Assembly: GCF_007830155.1 (NCBI RefSeq)
Contig: NZ_VLKY01000008.1
Coordinates: 186,001 to 250,000, forward strand
Reading direction: 5' to 3'
Origin: Pseudomonas duriflava
GTDB lineage: Bacteria > Pseudomonadota > Gammaproteobacteria > Pseudomonadales > Pseudomonadaceae
DNA length: 64,000 nt
Part shown: piece after piece, positions 39,064-47,731 of the stretch
How the letters are laid out: each line of letters starts with the position of its first letter
How positions within the stretch are numbered: the first letter of the stretch is position 1
Made by a program: the position numbers and the translations under genes
Notes under the pieces: generated by a model
Database searches by the model: none
Told to the model about the DNA's origin: nothing
The model's input: only the letters and a program-made list of their open reading frames with translations

Positions 39064-40158
39064 ATGAGCGAGCAAGAGCTCAAGGCGCTGCGTCTTCGTA
39101 TCGACAGCCTGGACGAAAAAATTCAGGAGTTGATCAGTGAGCGTGCTCGCTGTGCTCAAGATGTGGCCCGGGTAAAGATGCAATCGCTGGCGGAAGGGGA
39201 AAAACCGGTTTTCTACCGTCCTGAGCGTGAAGCGCAAGTGTTGAAGCGGGTCATGGAGCGTAACCAGGGGCCGTTGAGCAACGAGGATATGGCTCGACTA
39301 TTTCGGGAAGTCATGTCGTCTTGTCTCGCTTTGGAGGAGCCGCTGAAGGTCGCTTATTTAGGGCCAGAAGGCACTTTCACTCAGGCCGCTACGCTTAAGC
39401 ACTTTGGACAGGCTGTCATAACGCGACCTATGGCGGCCATCGACGAGGTGTTCCGTGAGGTGACGGCAGGTGCTGTTAACTTTGGTGTCGTACCGGTAGA
39501 GAACTCTACAGAAGGTGCGGTTAACCATACGCTAGATAGCTTCCTTGAGCATGATCTGGCTATTTGCGGTGAGGTGGAGCTTCGTATCCATCATCACTTA
39601 TTGATTGGCGAGACTACCAAGTCTGACTCTATTTCACGTGTGTATTCGCATGCTCAGTCATTGGCGCAGTGCCGTAAGTGGCTGGATGCGTACTATCCTA
39701 ATGTCGAGCGGATAGCCGTTGCCAGCAATGCGGAAGCCGCGCGGCGTGTCAAAGGCGAATGGAATAGTGCTGCTATTGCAGGCGATATGGCAGCGTCACT
39801 ATATGGCCTGACCAAGCTGCAAGAAAAGATCGAAGATCGCCCGGATAACTCTACGCGTTTCTTGATCATTGGTAATCAGGAAGTACCGCCAAGTGGCGAT
39901 GATAAAACCTCTATCATTGTCTCAACACGTAATAAACCAGGCGCTCTGCATGAATTATTGATGCCTTTTCATACTAACAATATTGATCTTACGCGCATCG
40001 AAACGCGTCCTTCTCGGAGTGGTAAGTGGACTTATGTTTTCTTCATCGACTTCATAGGTCATCAGCACGATCCGCTTATCAAGGACGTGTTGGAAAAGAT
40101 TAATAGTGATGTTGTGGCGTTGAAGATATTAGGATCGTATCCTAAAGCTGTCCTGTAG
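39064..40158 (+). CDS. pheA: Chorismate mutase / prephenate dehydratase (P-protein)
   Basis: Bifunctional phenylalanine-pathway enzyme of 364 residues. An AroQ-type chorismate mutase domain (about 1-95, LRLRIDSLDEKIQ) is followed by the dehydratase (about 97-275; AYLGPEGTFTQ, STRF) and the ACT regulatory domain (about 285-360; KPGALHELL, IETRPSRS). It has phenylalanine feedback signatures. A strong terminator follows, so hisC, which follows pheA in many pseudomonads, is not co-transcribed here. Confidence 0.97.
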   Translation: MSEQELKALRLRIDSLDEKIQELISERARCAQDVARVKMQSLAEGEKPVFYRPEREAQVLKRVMERNQGPLSNEDMARLFREVMSSCLALEEPLKVAYLGPEGTFTQAATLKHFGQAVITRPMAAIDEVFREVTAGAVNFGVVPVENSTEGAVNHTLDSFLEHDLAICGEVELRIHHHLLIGETTKSDSISRVYSHAQSLAQCRKWLDAYYPNVERIAVASNAEAARRVKGEWNSAAIAGDMAASLYGLTKLQEKIEDRPDNSTRFLIIGNQEVPPSGDDKTSIIVSTRNKPGALHELLMPFHTNNIDLTRIETRPSRSGKWTYVFFIDFIGHQHDPLIKDVLEKINSDVVALKILGSYPKAVL

Positions 40159-40179
40159 CAGTGCAACAAGCTCTATTGA

Positions 40180-40208
40180 AAGCCATGCCCTTACGGCATG
40201 GCTTTTTT
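40180..40208. terminator. Shared terminator of pheA and the convergent DUF4124 gene
   Basis: A perfect 10-bp stem (40180-40189 with 40195-40204) and a T-run lie 22 bases after pheA. The 3' arm and T-run overlap the last codons of the gene on the other strand. Confidence 0.9.
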
Positions 40209-40712
40209 ATGCGTACGATTTTTAGAGATAACACATCCTGCCTCATCAAATGTCACAATGCGGGTGCGTTTGCGTCCCTTTTTCTGATAGCGATAACTAA
40301 TGGCTCCGTTGGTCTCGCTGATTGCGTCAGGTTTGCCAAGAGCGCTTTCGACGTCTTTTAACGTCATGCCAGCGCGGACGCGTTGGTGAATGATGGCGGT
40401 TCGGCGTTCCGCCCGAGAGAGTAAATTAGAACAGCCATCCTGTTGGGTACCAACTACGGTTATTTCCCGAGGTTGCTGCGGCGGCTGTTCGGTCTGTCTT
40501 TCTATTACTGGCTGCTTGGTAATTATGGTGCTTCCACTGGGAGGAAGATTGCTCGCTGTATGGAAGGTAATGGCTTCGCTCTTTTGACATCCATTACTGG
40601 AAAAGGTGACATGGCCTGAAGTGTCTTGGCAGCGATAGACAGTAGCGGCCAAGCTTTCATAGGTGTAACTGCACATGCATAGGCACAGTATCGCAACAAG
40701 GCGATGATACAT
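40191..40712 (-). CDS. DUF4124 exported protein with SmpA-like tail
   Basis: From the ATG at 40712 (GGAGG 8 bases upstream) it has 173 residues. Residues 1-22 form a signal peptide (YHRLVAILCLCMC) followed by the DUF4124 block VYRCQDTSGHVTFSSNGC. A proline/threonine-rich linker (about 55-90) leads to an OmlA/SmpA-like segment RVRAGMTLKDVESALGKPDA. It is probably periplasmic. The frame stays open about 54 codons further upstream, but these do not look coding. Function unknown. Confidence 0.78.
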   Translation of the reverse strand: MYHRLVAILCLCMCSYTYESLAATVYRCQDTSGHVTFSSNGCQKSEAITFHTASNLPPSGSTIITKQPVIERQTEQPPQQPREITVVGTQQDGCSNLLSRAERRTAIIHQRVRAGMTLKDVESALGKPDAISETNGAISYRYQKKGRKRTRIVTFDEAGCVISKNRTHKKAMP

Positions 40713-41018
40713 TGATTCGTCCTCCCTGACGGCGAGGTGCAGCGTAATGCAGATGCAAGTTCTCTTCCGTGACTGATTGCGCATCTTCTCTTCGTTAGGT
40801 CTTAACTGGGACGAGCTGTTCAAGGCAAATGACTGTTTTTGATTGTTTTTGCATCGCCGAGTCGCTAGTGGCAATGCTATTATTCCGTTCGTCAGCCCCG
40901 CCGGGGCTCGTGGACTCTATCCATGGACATACCCCGATCCGTCGAATCTCAATTGCTGTTCAATTCGTTGAAGATTTAATCCCCGCAGCGTGCTCCGTGG
41001 TCGGGGATGGAGTGCGCT
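40713..41018 (+). promoter_or_regulatory. Structured 5' leader and promoter region of mgtE
   Basis: An extended -10 (TGC-TATTAT, 40876-40883) predicts a start near 40890 and a leader of about 130 bases. It contains a GC hairpin (40894-40900/40902-40908). It also has two upstream C-rich segments, 40932-40937 (CCCCGA) and 40979-40985 (ATCCCCG), each complementary to the same TCGGGGAT segment at 41001-41008. That segment abuts the ribosome-binding site GGAG (41009-41012). Only one pairing can form at a time. No known riboswitch class was recognised. Confidence 0.45.
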
Positions 41019-42452
41019 ATGAGTGAAGTCGAAGCAAGAAAGCCTCAAGAAAGTTTGCAAGAGCGACTCGCTCAAGTTGTCGAACTGCTTCATCAATATC
41101 AGCTATTGGAGGTGCGTTCCTCCGAAGATCCCTCCGCTATTTTGGATGATTCGTTCCGTCAGCAAGGTTTGACTGAGCTGAAGCAACGTCTGGACGAGCT
41201 CCACCCGGCCGATATTGCTTTTATCCTTGAAGCGCTGCCGCTTGAAGAGCGTCTGACTATATGGAGCTTGGTCCAGACTGAGCAGGATGGAGATATCCTT
41301 CTCGAGGTTTCCGATGCGGTTCGGGAGACCTTGATTGCAGACATGGATGATCAGGAGATCCTGGCTGTAGCGGGTCAGCTAGACGCCGATGAACTGGCCG
41401 ATCTAGCGCCGGACCTACCACGCGATGTTGTGCATGAGCTCATGGAGGCGCTAGACGCGCAGCAGCGGGAGCGGGTTCGTTCGGCCTTGTCCTACGAGGA
41501 GGATCAGGTCGGGGCGCTAATGGATTTCGAAATGGTCACCATTCGAGACGATGTGTCGCTTGAGGTGGTCTTGCGTTATCTGCGGCGTTTGAAAGAGCTT
41601 CCTGGCCATACAGATAAGCTCTTTGTAGTGGACTACGATGGGATTCTCAAGGGCATCCTCCCTATCAAGCGTCTATTGGTTAATGACCCTGAAAGACTAG
41701 TAGCTGAGGTCATGGCAAGTGAGCCGGTTGCCTTCCACCCTGATAATGACGCTTATGAGGCTGCGCAGGCCTTTGAGCGTTATGACCTGATTTCGGCGCC
41801 TGTAGTCGATAAAAACGGCAAGCTGATCGGCCGTCTGACGATTGACGAGATCGTGGATCTGATTCGAGAGGAGAGCGAATCAGAAGTCCTCAATATGGCT
41901 GGCTTGCGAGAAGATGAGGACGTTTTTGCTTCTGTCTGGAAGTCTGTGCGTAATCGCTGGACATGGCTCGCTACTAATCTGGTTACCGCTTTCGTAGCTT
42001 CGCGAGTCATTGGGTTATTTGAGGGCAGTATCGAGAAGTTAGTGGCATTGGCGGCGCTCATGCCTATCGTGGCCGGGATTGGAGGAAATTCCGGCAATCA
42101 AACGATTACTATGATTGTACGTGCCATGGCGTTGGGGCAATTGAATGCTAGCAGTACGGCGCGGTTATTGCGTAAAGAGCTAGGCGTTGCGCTGTGTAAT
42201 GGGCTTATCTGGGGAGGGGTGATCGGCGTGGTTGCCTATTACCTGTACAACAGTTGGTCGTTGGGCTTGGTAATGATGGGGGCGATGACGCTAAATCTGC
42301 TCTTGGCTGCACTTATGGGCGTGCTGATACCCATGACCTTGCAGCGTTTTGGGCGTGATCCTGCTATGGGATCTAGTGTACTGATTACGGCTATGACCGA
42401 CAGCGGCGGTTTCTTTATCTTTCTGGGACTGGCTACGCTGTTTTTGCTGTAA
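41019..42452 (+). CDS. mgtE: Magnesium transporter MgtE
   Basis: A Mg2+ channel of 477 residues from the ATG at 41019, which has GGAG 6 bases upstream. An ATG four codons earlier lies inside a leader hairpin. The cytosolic N domain (about 50-150, LHPADIAFILEALP) is followed by two CBS domains (about 155-285). Five membrane helices follow from about 310, with the pore motif AGIGGNSGNQT. The CBS domains sense Mg2+ and close the pore. A 130-base structured leader precedes it. Confidence 0.95.
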   Translation: MSEVEARKPQESLQERLAQVVELLHQYQLLEVRSSEDPSAILDDSFRQQGLTELKQRLDELHPADIAFILEALPLEERLTIWSLVQTEQDGDILLEVSDAVRETLIADMDDQEILAVAGQLDADELADLAPDLPRDVVHELMEALDAQQRERVRSALSYEEDQVGALMDFEMVTIRDDVSLEVVLRYLRRLKELPGHTDKLFVVDYDGILKGILPIKRLLVNDPERLVAEVMASEPVAFHPDNDAYEAAQAFERYDLISAPVVDKNGKLIGRLTIDEIVDLIREESESEVLNMAGLREDEDVFASVWKSVRNRWTWLATNLVTAFVASRVIGLFEGSIEKLVALAALMPIVAGIGGNSGNQTITMIVRAMALGQLNASSTARLLRKELGVALCNGLIWGGVIGVVAYYLYNSWSLGLVMMGAMTLNLLLAALMGVLIPMTLQRFGRDPAMGSSVLITAMTDSGGFFIFLGLATLFLL

Positions 42453-42460
42453 GGGATTCC

Positions 42461-42491
42461 AGAGTCAAGTCAGTATGTCTGACTTGACTCT
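42461..42491. terminator. Convergent inverted repeat between mgtE and amrZ
   Basis: A perfect 13-bp stem (42461-42473 with 42479-42491) with a 5-base loop lies between two convergent genes. There is no clear T-run, but the stem would be stable in both directions. Confidence 0.7.
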
Positions 42492-42502
42492 GATAGATCC
42501 GA

Positions 42503-42835
42503 TTATTCCTGAGTCGAAGTCTCGACGTCATGAGCGATAAGGGAGATTAGGGCGTTTTGCTGTCGGCCTGAGAGCTGACGAAAGCGTTGCAATAGCTCCC
42601 GCTCATGGGCAGTCAGTTCAGGGCTGTCCAGCCGCATACTGGGGTCGTCTTGGATAGCGCCTTCCTGAATTAGGCTTTGCTCGAGACGGGCGATGATTTC
42701 GGAATTCATGCTTCGATGATGATTGCGTGCTACTTCAGCGATCCGTTCACGCATCCCTTCAGGAAGACGGACGACGAATTTATCAGCTGTACGGCTGGAG
42801 TAAGATCTAATTGCCTGAGTCATGAGTACATTCAT
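42503..42835 (-). CDS. amrZ: Ribbon-helix-helix regulator AmrZ/AlgZ
   Basis: A 110-residue Arc-type DNA-binding protein. The conserved core [17 protein letters not shown] and [17 protein letters not shown] match P. aeruginosa AmrZ. The C-terminal oligomerisation region is [10 protein letters not shown]...[11 protein letters not shown]. AmrZ controls alginate, flagellum and exopolysaccharide genes and is largely confined to Pseudomonadaceae. The ATG at 42835 fits the ortholog length better than one four codons in. Neither start has a good ribosome-binding site. Confidence 0.93.
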   Translation of the reverse strand: MNVLMTQAIRSYSSRTADKFVVRLPEGMRERIAEVARNHHRSMNSEIIARLEQSLIQEGAIQDDPSMRLDSPELTAHERELLQRFRQLSGRQQNALISLIAHDVETSTQE

Positions 42836-43100
42836 CTAAGTGGTCAGGGAGGCGATGCTAGCGAAGCTTCTCAGTGAAGCTCGAGACAGCGTTTACTTTT
42901 TTGGACTCACTGCTATTAAGAGGCTGTGAGCTTATTGACGTCAATTTAGTGACAATTCTCAAAAAAAGCAAAGTCAGCCAGTTATCCGTGATCGTTGATG
43001 AGAAGCTTAGCAATGAATTTCTTTTGTGATGGCAAATTTGCATGTCTTTACAATCGGCATGACAAAGCGGTTTGTTCTCGTTAACATGCGCGTTGTTGTT

Positions 43101-43177
43101 GTCCCAGTAGCTCAATTGGATAGAGCATCCCCCTCCTAAGGGGAAGGTTGTGAGTTCGAACCTCGCCTGGGACGCCA
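43101..43177 (+). tRNA. tRNA-Arg (anticodon CCU)
   Basis: The acceptor arms GTCCCAG (43101-43107) and CTGGGAC pair fully. The D arm is AGCTC...GAGC. The anticodon loop CTCCTAA gives anticodon CCT, read as arginine AGG. The T arm has TTCGAAC, and CCA is encoded at 43175-43177. tRNA-Arg(CCU) genes are common integration sites, and a gene-free AT-rich stretch follows. Confidence 0.95.
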
Positions 43178-43939
43178 CTATTTCCTCTGTATAACTTCTC
43201 ATTATTTCGCCCGTACAACCGACGCTATTATTGTTATCGGTTTCTGCATTTGGCTAATCCATTTTCTCATCGCTGTCATCAGGCCAAACATAAATGACCT
43301 ACTTTTAAGGTCCCGAATAATTAAGGCCTGATACATCACTTATCGTTCATGATCTTGAACGATAAGTTTCAATTGTCGACAGAACAGCATCAAAGATTGA
43401 TCTTAAAGTTTGCTAAAAAGAGATTAATGTTTAAATGTGTGACATGGTTTGCAGGGTTGGGTGAACCTTCCACCAAGGACGCAAATCTACTACTAGCATT
43501 CCATGGACATGCTAGGGTCTGCTTGTAAAGTGATCGAGCGAAGGTCAGGCAAAGCAAAAAGTGAAGAAGCAGATCGGCTCACATTTAAATCTGTAGATCT
43601 AAGTGAGCTTTAAGTGATGTCGCTTCTGAGTCGATTAGCATGAAGCATGATTTACGTAGACACTTTTCAGATATGACCTAGTTTGTATGAAGCCCTGTTT
43701 AGTTGATTCATCACGACTAGATAATCATTGGGCGAACAAGGGTGCATGGCTCCTATAAGCATATTAACAAGCATGAGCCCACCTATATTGAATGATGAGG
43801 GCCTGCTTTTCTTGGTCCCGCCTATTCAATCAAAAGACTGATCCCTTTCGGAAAGACGATGCCACTGCTCAAGGTGTCGTCTTCTAGCCTTACCGAATAT
43901 GGACTTATCCCATTCAGGGCTTTGAGAGAGGAAGCGTGG
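43178..43939. other. Gene-free AT-rich region between tRNA-Arg and the glycan cluster
   Basis: About 760 bp without a convincing gene. It holds three inverted repeats: 43338-43349/43356-43367 (perfect 12-bp arms, 6-base loop), 43493-43499/43509-43515 and an imperfect one at 43577-43608. A second copy of the tRNA 3' end was not found by eye, nor was a JUMPstart/ops element. The promoter of the downstream operon must be here. Confidence 0.55.
43338..43367. repeat. Perfect 12-bp inverted repeat downstream of tRNA-Arg
   Basis: Arms ACTTATCGTTCA and its complement flank TGATCT, and are followed by TTC. It could be a terminator or a protein-binding site. Its AT-richness makes a strong terminator less likely. 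Confidence 0.55.
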
Positions 43940-44968
43940 ATGTCTTATTATCCTGTTCTGTTATCTGTTGTTTTCGTAGTACGCAACCAATCGCGTGAGC
44001 TTGAGGCAGCACTGACCAATGCCGCCAGCGTGGTTTCATCCTTGGTGAGTGATTATGAACTCATCATCGTCGATAACGCTTCAACCGATGAGAGTGTTGC
44101 AACGTTAAAGGGGTTGACGAGCGAGAAGGGACTGCCGAATCTGCAGGTCTATGCTCTAACCAAGGAAGTCGATACGGATACGGCCTGCTGGGTCGGGCTC
44201 GAAAATGCCTTAGGGGATTTTGTAGCCGTTATTGACCCCCTAATCGATGACATCAACTTTTTGCCCGCCATGCTTGAGCATGCCGCTCAAGGTATGGACG
44301 TAGTTTTTGCCATCAACACTCACAAGCCAATCCGCAGTTTCCCTTACAAGGCCTGCTTTGCCGGTTTTAATGCACTTTATAAGCGCCTGGGTGGCGTGGA
44401 TTTAGCTAACGATGCCCCTCAATATCGCCTTTTGAGCAAGCGGGTCGTTAACTTCATTCTGCAACATCCTGTGCCGGCGGTTACCTATAGGCATTTACCC
44501 GCTACGGCTGGTTTCGCTCAGGTCAAACTTAGTTATAGCGCCAAACCCAAGGCTCGCCAGAATAAGCATCTTAAGGAAAGTATCGAGCGTGGTATTCGCC
44601 TTTTGGTGTCGACAACCCGTGCGCCCATGCGGTTTGTAAGTGTAATTTGTCTGTTCGGTGCTGCGGCCAATTTGCTTTATTCCGCTTACGTCATCGTTGT
44701 CGGCCTTATCAAGGCTGATGTGGCGCCGGGATGGGTAACGTTGTCGTTGCAGCAGTCCGGTATGTTCTTTCTACTCTCGCTCGCGTTGCTGGTATTGGGT
44801 GAATACATAGTTCAAATGGTAACGCGAACCAACGAAGGGCCGGCTTATCACGTTGCCCAAGAGTTTACGAGTGCCATCATGACGCGACGAGAAAAACTCA
44901 ATATTGAAGTGGTAGACGACGCGCAAGCGGCCGAGCCGAAAATGGCCGTGGCCTCCCATATCGTTTGA
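43940..44968 (+). CDS. GT2 glycosyltransferase with C-terminal membrane helices (GtrB/DPM1-like)
   Basis: Likely makes polyprenyl-phosphate-linked sugar at the inner membrane. From the ATG at 43940 (AGAGG 8 bases upstream) it has 342 residues. An in-frame ATG at 43859 would add 27. The GT-A domain shows DNASTDES near 43 and AVIDPLIDD near 95. Two hydrophobic helices lie near 240-265 and 280-302, as in the GtrB/DPM1-type enzymes. It is first of seven closely packed genes. The sugar donor is unknown. Confidence 0.8.
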   Translation: MSYYPVLLSVVFVVRNQSRELEAALTNAASVVSSLVSDYELIIVDNASTDESVATLKGLTSEKGLPNLQVYALTKEVDTDTACWVGLENALGDFVAVIDPLIDDINFLPAMLEHAAQGMDVVFAINTHKPIRSFPYKACFAGFNALYKRLGGVDLANDAPQYRLLSKRVVNFILQHPVPAVTYRHLPATAGFAQVKLSYSAKPKARQNKHLKESIERGIRLLVSTTRAPMRFVSVICLFGAAANLLYSAYVIVVGLIKADVAPGWVTLSLQQSGMFFLLSLALLVLGEYIVQMVTRTNEGPAYHVAQEFTSAIMTRREKLNIEVVDDAQAAEPKMAVASHIV

Positions 44969-44983
44969 TGAGAGTAGACATCC

Positions 44984-46090
44984 ATGCAGGACGCTATTGT
45001 CATCGGTGGTGGTTTTTACGGGTCCATGATTGCCCTGTATCTAATGAAGGTTCGAGGCTTTAAGACGGTCACGCTCATTGAGCGCGAAGCCGTTCTATTG
45101 AACAGGGCTTCCTATAACAATCAAGCTCGGGTGCATAACGGCTACCACTATCCGCGAAGTTTCACGACGGCTTTTCGCAGTCGAGTAAATTTGCCTCGGT
45201 TCGTGAAGGACTACCCTGATGCGGTAGTCCGTAATTTCACCAAGCTTTATGCCATCGCACGTAACAATTCAAAGGTTACAGCCAAGCAATTCGAGCGGTT
45301 TTGTCATGAAATTGGTGCTCAGCTCGAATCGGCACCGCCTGCCATGATGAAATTGTTCGAGCCGCGGCTTATCGATTCGGTATACCTGACCCAGGAATAT
45401 GCTTTCAATTCGCGCCAACTGGCTGGCGAAGCCAAGCGAGAGCTAGATGATGCCGGGGTAGAAGTCCTGCTTGAGACGAGAGTGAAGTCCATTCATCAGC
45501 GCGGGCATGATGCTTTGTCCGTTATTTACGCGCATGGAGGAGAGGAGACGGAGCGCGTTACTCGTTATGTATTCAATTGCACCTACAGTGGTCTTAACCA
45601 GTTTACTGGTGACTTTCCTGGGACGCGGACCAAGCTCAAGCATGAATTGACTGAAATGGCTTTAGTCGACATGCCTGACGAGCTTAAAGAATTGGGCGTG
45701 ACGGTAATGGATGGGCCGTTTTTTTCGATGATGCCCTTTCCTGCGCGTGAGTTACATACTTTGTCCCATGTGCGGTATACGCCGCATATGCAGTGGAACG
45801 ACGAGCCGGATCAGGATCCTTACGAGCGGCTCGAAAGCTACGATAGGGCTACACGTGTAGACCGGATGATCAGGGATGTCGCTCGCTATATGGCACCAGT
45901 TGCCAAGGTGAAGTACGTCGATTCACTTTTCGAAGTCAAGACGATTCTGGTCAAGAACGAAGGGGATGACGGTCGTCCGATTCTTTTCGAGCAGCACCCC
46001 CAGCTTCCTCATTGTTATTCGGTTCTTGGTGGGAAGATCGATAATATTTTCGATGTGCTGGAGAAGCTAGATGCCGAACCCATCCACTAA
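44984..46090 (+). CDS. FAD-dependent oxidoreductase (DAO type)
   Basis: A 368-residue protein with an N-terminal dinucleotide-binding motif IVIGGGFYGSMIAL, then ER in TLIERE. The rest is typical of the D-amino-acid oxidase/glycine oxidase superfamily, with VFNCTYSGLNQF near 190 and a late GGKIDNI motif that would hold the isoalloxazine. In this cluster it probably oxidises a sugar or a linked amine. The end overlaps the next gene by 20 bases. No closer family is recognised. Confidence 0.75.
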   Translation: MQDAIVIGGGFYGSMIALYLMKVRGFKTVTLIEREAVLLNRASYNNQARVHNGYHYPRSFTTAFRSRVNLPRFVKDYPDAVVRNFTKLYAIARNNSKVTAKQFERFCHEIGAQLESAPPAMMKLFEPRLIDSVYLTQEYAFNSRQLAGEAKRELDDAGVEVLLETRVKSIHQRGHDALSVIYAHGGEETERVTRYVFNCTYSGLNQFTGDFPGTRTKLKHELTEMALVDMPDELKELGVTVMDGPFFSMMPFPARELHTLSHVRYTPHMQWNDEPDQDPYERLESYDRATRVDRMIRDVARYMAPVAKVKYVDSLFEVKTILVKNEGDDGRPILFEQHPQLPHCYSVLGGKIDNIFDVLEKLDAEPIH

Positions 46091-47720
46091 CGTTGCCCAG
46101 CTGGGTGATTTGACGCCAGTCAGGTCGCTTCGGCTGGTAGGCGTAGCAGTACTTTTTGTTTTCTCATGCATTAACTTTTTTACATTGGGAACCGGACAGA
46201 TACTTGACCCATTCCATCAGGGAGAATATTTCGCCACGTTGCCCAACCTTCTGCAAAACGATGCAGGAGGGCACGCCTTCACCATTCATGGCGCCTTGGA
46301 TTATTTGCCTGCCTGGATTGCTATACATATCAGTAGCCTGGAAACCCACTTTCTCTACACGCAAGTTTTATATGCGCTATGTAACTTCGGGGCAGCACTG
46401 CTGCTGTATCTGATCGCCTCCCTATATGTGGAGCGAGGGGAGCGGTATGAACTGCTGATTTTGCTTACGATAGCTGCTGTTGCCAGTTACTTGGTGGGCT
46501 ACCGTGACCTGTTTCTGCTCCTGTCGATCTTTTTGTTTCTGCTGTGTCTGCGAGCGAGCCGCTCTTCGGATTTTTACCTGCTGGCAACGTTGTTGGGGGT
46601 AACTGCCGCCTTCAACATGTTCTGGTCTTACGATAGAGGCATTACCGGCCTGGGAGCGGTTGGGTTCGGCGTTTTAATCGCTAGTTTTGGAAATAAGCGA
46701 TTCCTTTACGCCATGGCAGTGTTTTTTGCCACGTTCTTTGTCCTGGCCTCGTTTACCGAGGTGTTTGCCCTAAGCGATTACGTCAGAAATCTGGATTTCT
46801 TGCTTAGTACCTCATCTCAGTGGACCTATAGAACACCCCGGTTCCTGATTCAAACAGCATTGTTGACGATCCCAACACTATTGGCCTACTACGCCCTGTT
46901 CAAGGCTATGCCTCGGCCGTTTCGTTTTAGTACGAGCTTGGCAACGATAGGTATGGTCGCTGTACTCATGTTGATGCTTTACAAGGTGGCTACTAACCGA
47001 GCGGATTTCATCCATATCCCCATGGGTATGTGGGCGCCGATGATTGCATTCCTTTTTGCTCACGATCAAGCGCGTAAGGGAGTGGCCAAAGAGGGCGAGG
47101 TGCTCGCTCGACCGTATATTGCCATGGCGATGATAGGCGCGCTGTTGTTGCTCGGTCTGGTGGGCAAGAACCCCATGCCTTTTTTCGTGGTTCTTTTAGG
47201 GCTTGTATTCATTCATAAACGCCAGAAGCCGCTTGGTTATACGGCATACCTTGCCATTGGAGCATTGCTAATCGCTTTTACCTTATACAAGTCTCCCGTT
47301 CCGGGTGTGTTAGCTAACGGGTTCAGGTGGATTCCTAGCTTGGCTCAGCCTCCGCGTAACGAATTGCTCGTTTCGGAGGGGGCTCGTTGGGCTGCTTATG
47401 AGATTGAGCGCTCTGGTGCGTCCTGTGTATTCGATTTGTCTAACAACGGTATTATCAATGGCATAACGGCTTTGCCTGCCTGTACAAAGTACATCTATCC
47501 CGTTTACGCCACTCGTGTTTACGAGCAGGACATGATTGCGGATCTGAGGAGGAGTGAGCCTCCCGCTGTGATCTATTCGTCGACCTTTTGGTCTTTCAGC
47601 ATCGATGATCTGTCAATGCACGATAAGTTTCCCGAACTCAAAAAGTACCTGGACGAGAAGTATCCATACGAGCGGTGCGAGTCGGAATATTGTCTTCGTT
47701 TCAAGAACCTTCCAGAGTGA
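46071..47720 (+). CDS. Polytopic membrane protein, possible GT-C-type glycosyltransferase
   Basis: A 549-residue inner-membrane protein with about 11-12 hydrophobic segments and a soluble C-terminal part of about 130 residues. That part carries cysteines in SCVFDL, PACTKY and YERCESEYCLRF, probably disulfides on the periplasmic side. The first loop DPFHQGEYFATLP contains an acidic residue placed like the catalytic aspartate of GT-C enzymes. No named family is recognised, so the transferase call is inference from topology and neighbours. It overlaps the preceding gene by 20 bases. Confidence 0.55.
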   Translation: MPNPSTNVAQLGDLTPVRSLRLVGVAVLFVFSCINFFTLGTGQILDPFHQGEYFATLPNLLQNDAGGHAFTIHGALDYLPAWIAIHISSLETHFLYTQVLYALCNFGAALLLYLIASLYVERGERYELLILLTIAAVASYLVGYRDLFLLLSIFLFLLCLRASRSSDFYLLATLLGVTAAFNMFWSYDRGITGLGAVGFGVLIASFGNKRFLYAMAVFFATFFVLASFTEVFALSDYVRNLDFLLSTSSQWTYRTPRFLIQTALLTIPTLLAYYALFKAMPRPFRFSTSLATIGMVAVLMLMLYKVATNRADFIHIPMGMWAPMIAFLFAHDQARKGVAKEGEVLARPYIAMAMIGALLLLGLVGKNPMPFFVVLLGLVFIHKRQKPLGYTAYLAIGALLIAFTLYKSPVPGVLANGFRWIPSLAQPPRNELLVSEGARWAAYEIERSGASCVFDLSNNGIINGITALPACTKYIYPVYATRVYEQDMIADLRRSEPPAVIYSSTFWSFSIDDLSMHDKFPELKKYLDEKYPYERCESEYCLRFKNLPE

Positions 47721-47731
47721 GAGGAATGACT

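Noticed and set aside
43178-43939. JUMPstart/ops element or attR copy of tRNA-Arg before the glycan cassette
   Set aside because: GGCGGTAG was not found, and no second copy of the tRNA 3' end was seen by eye.
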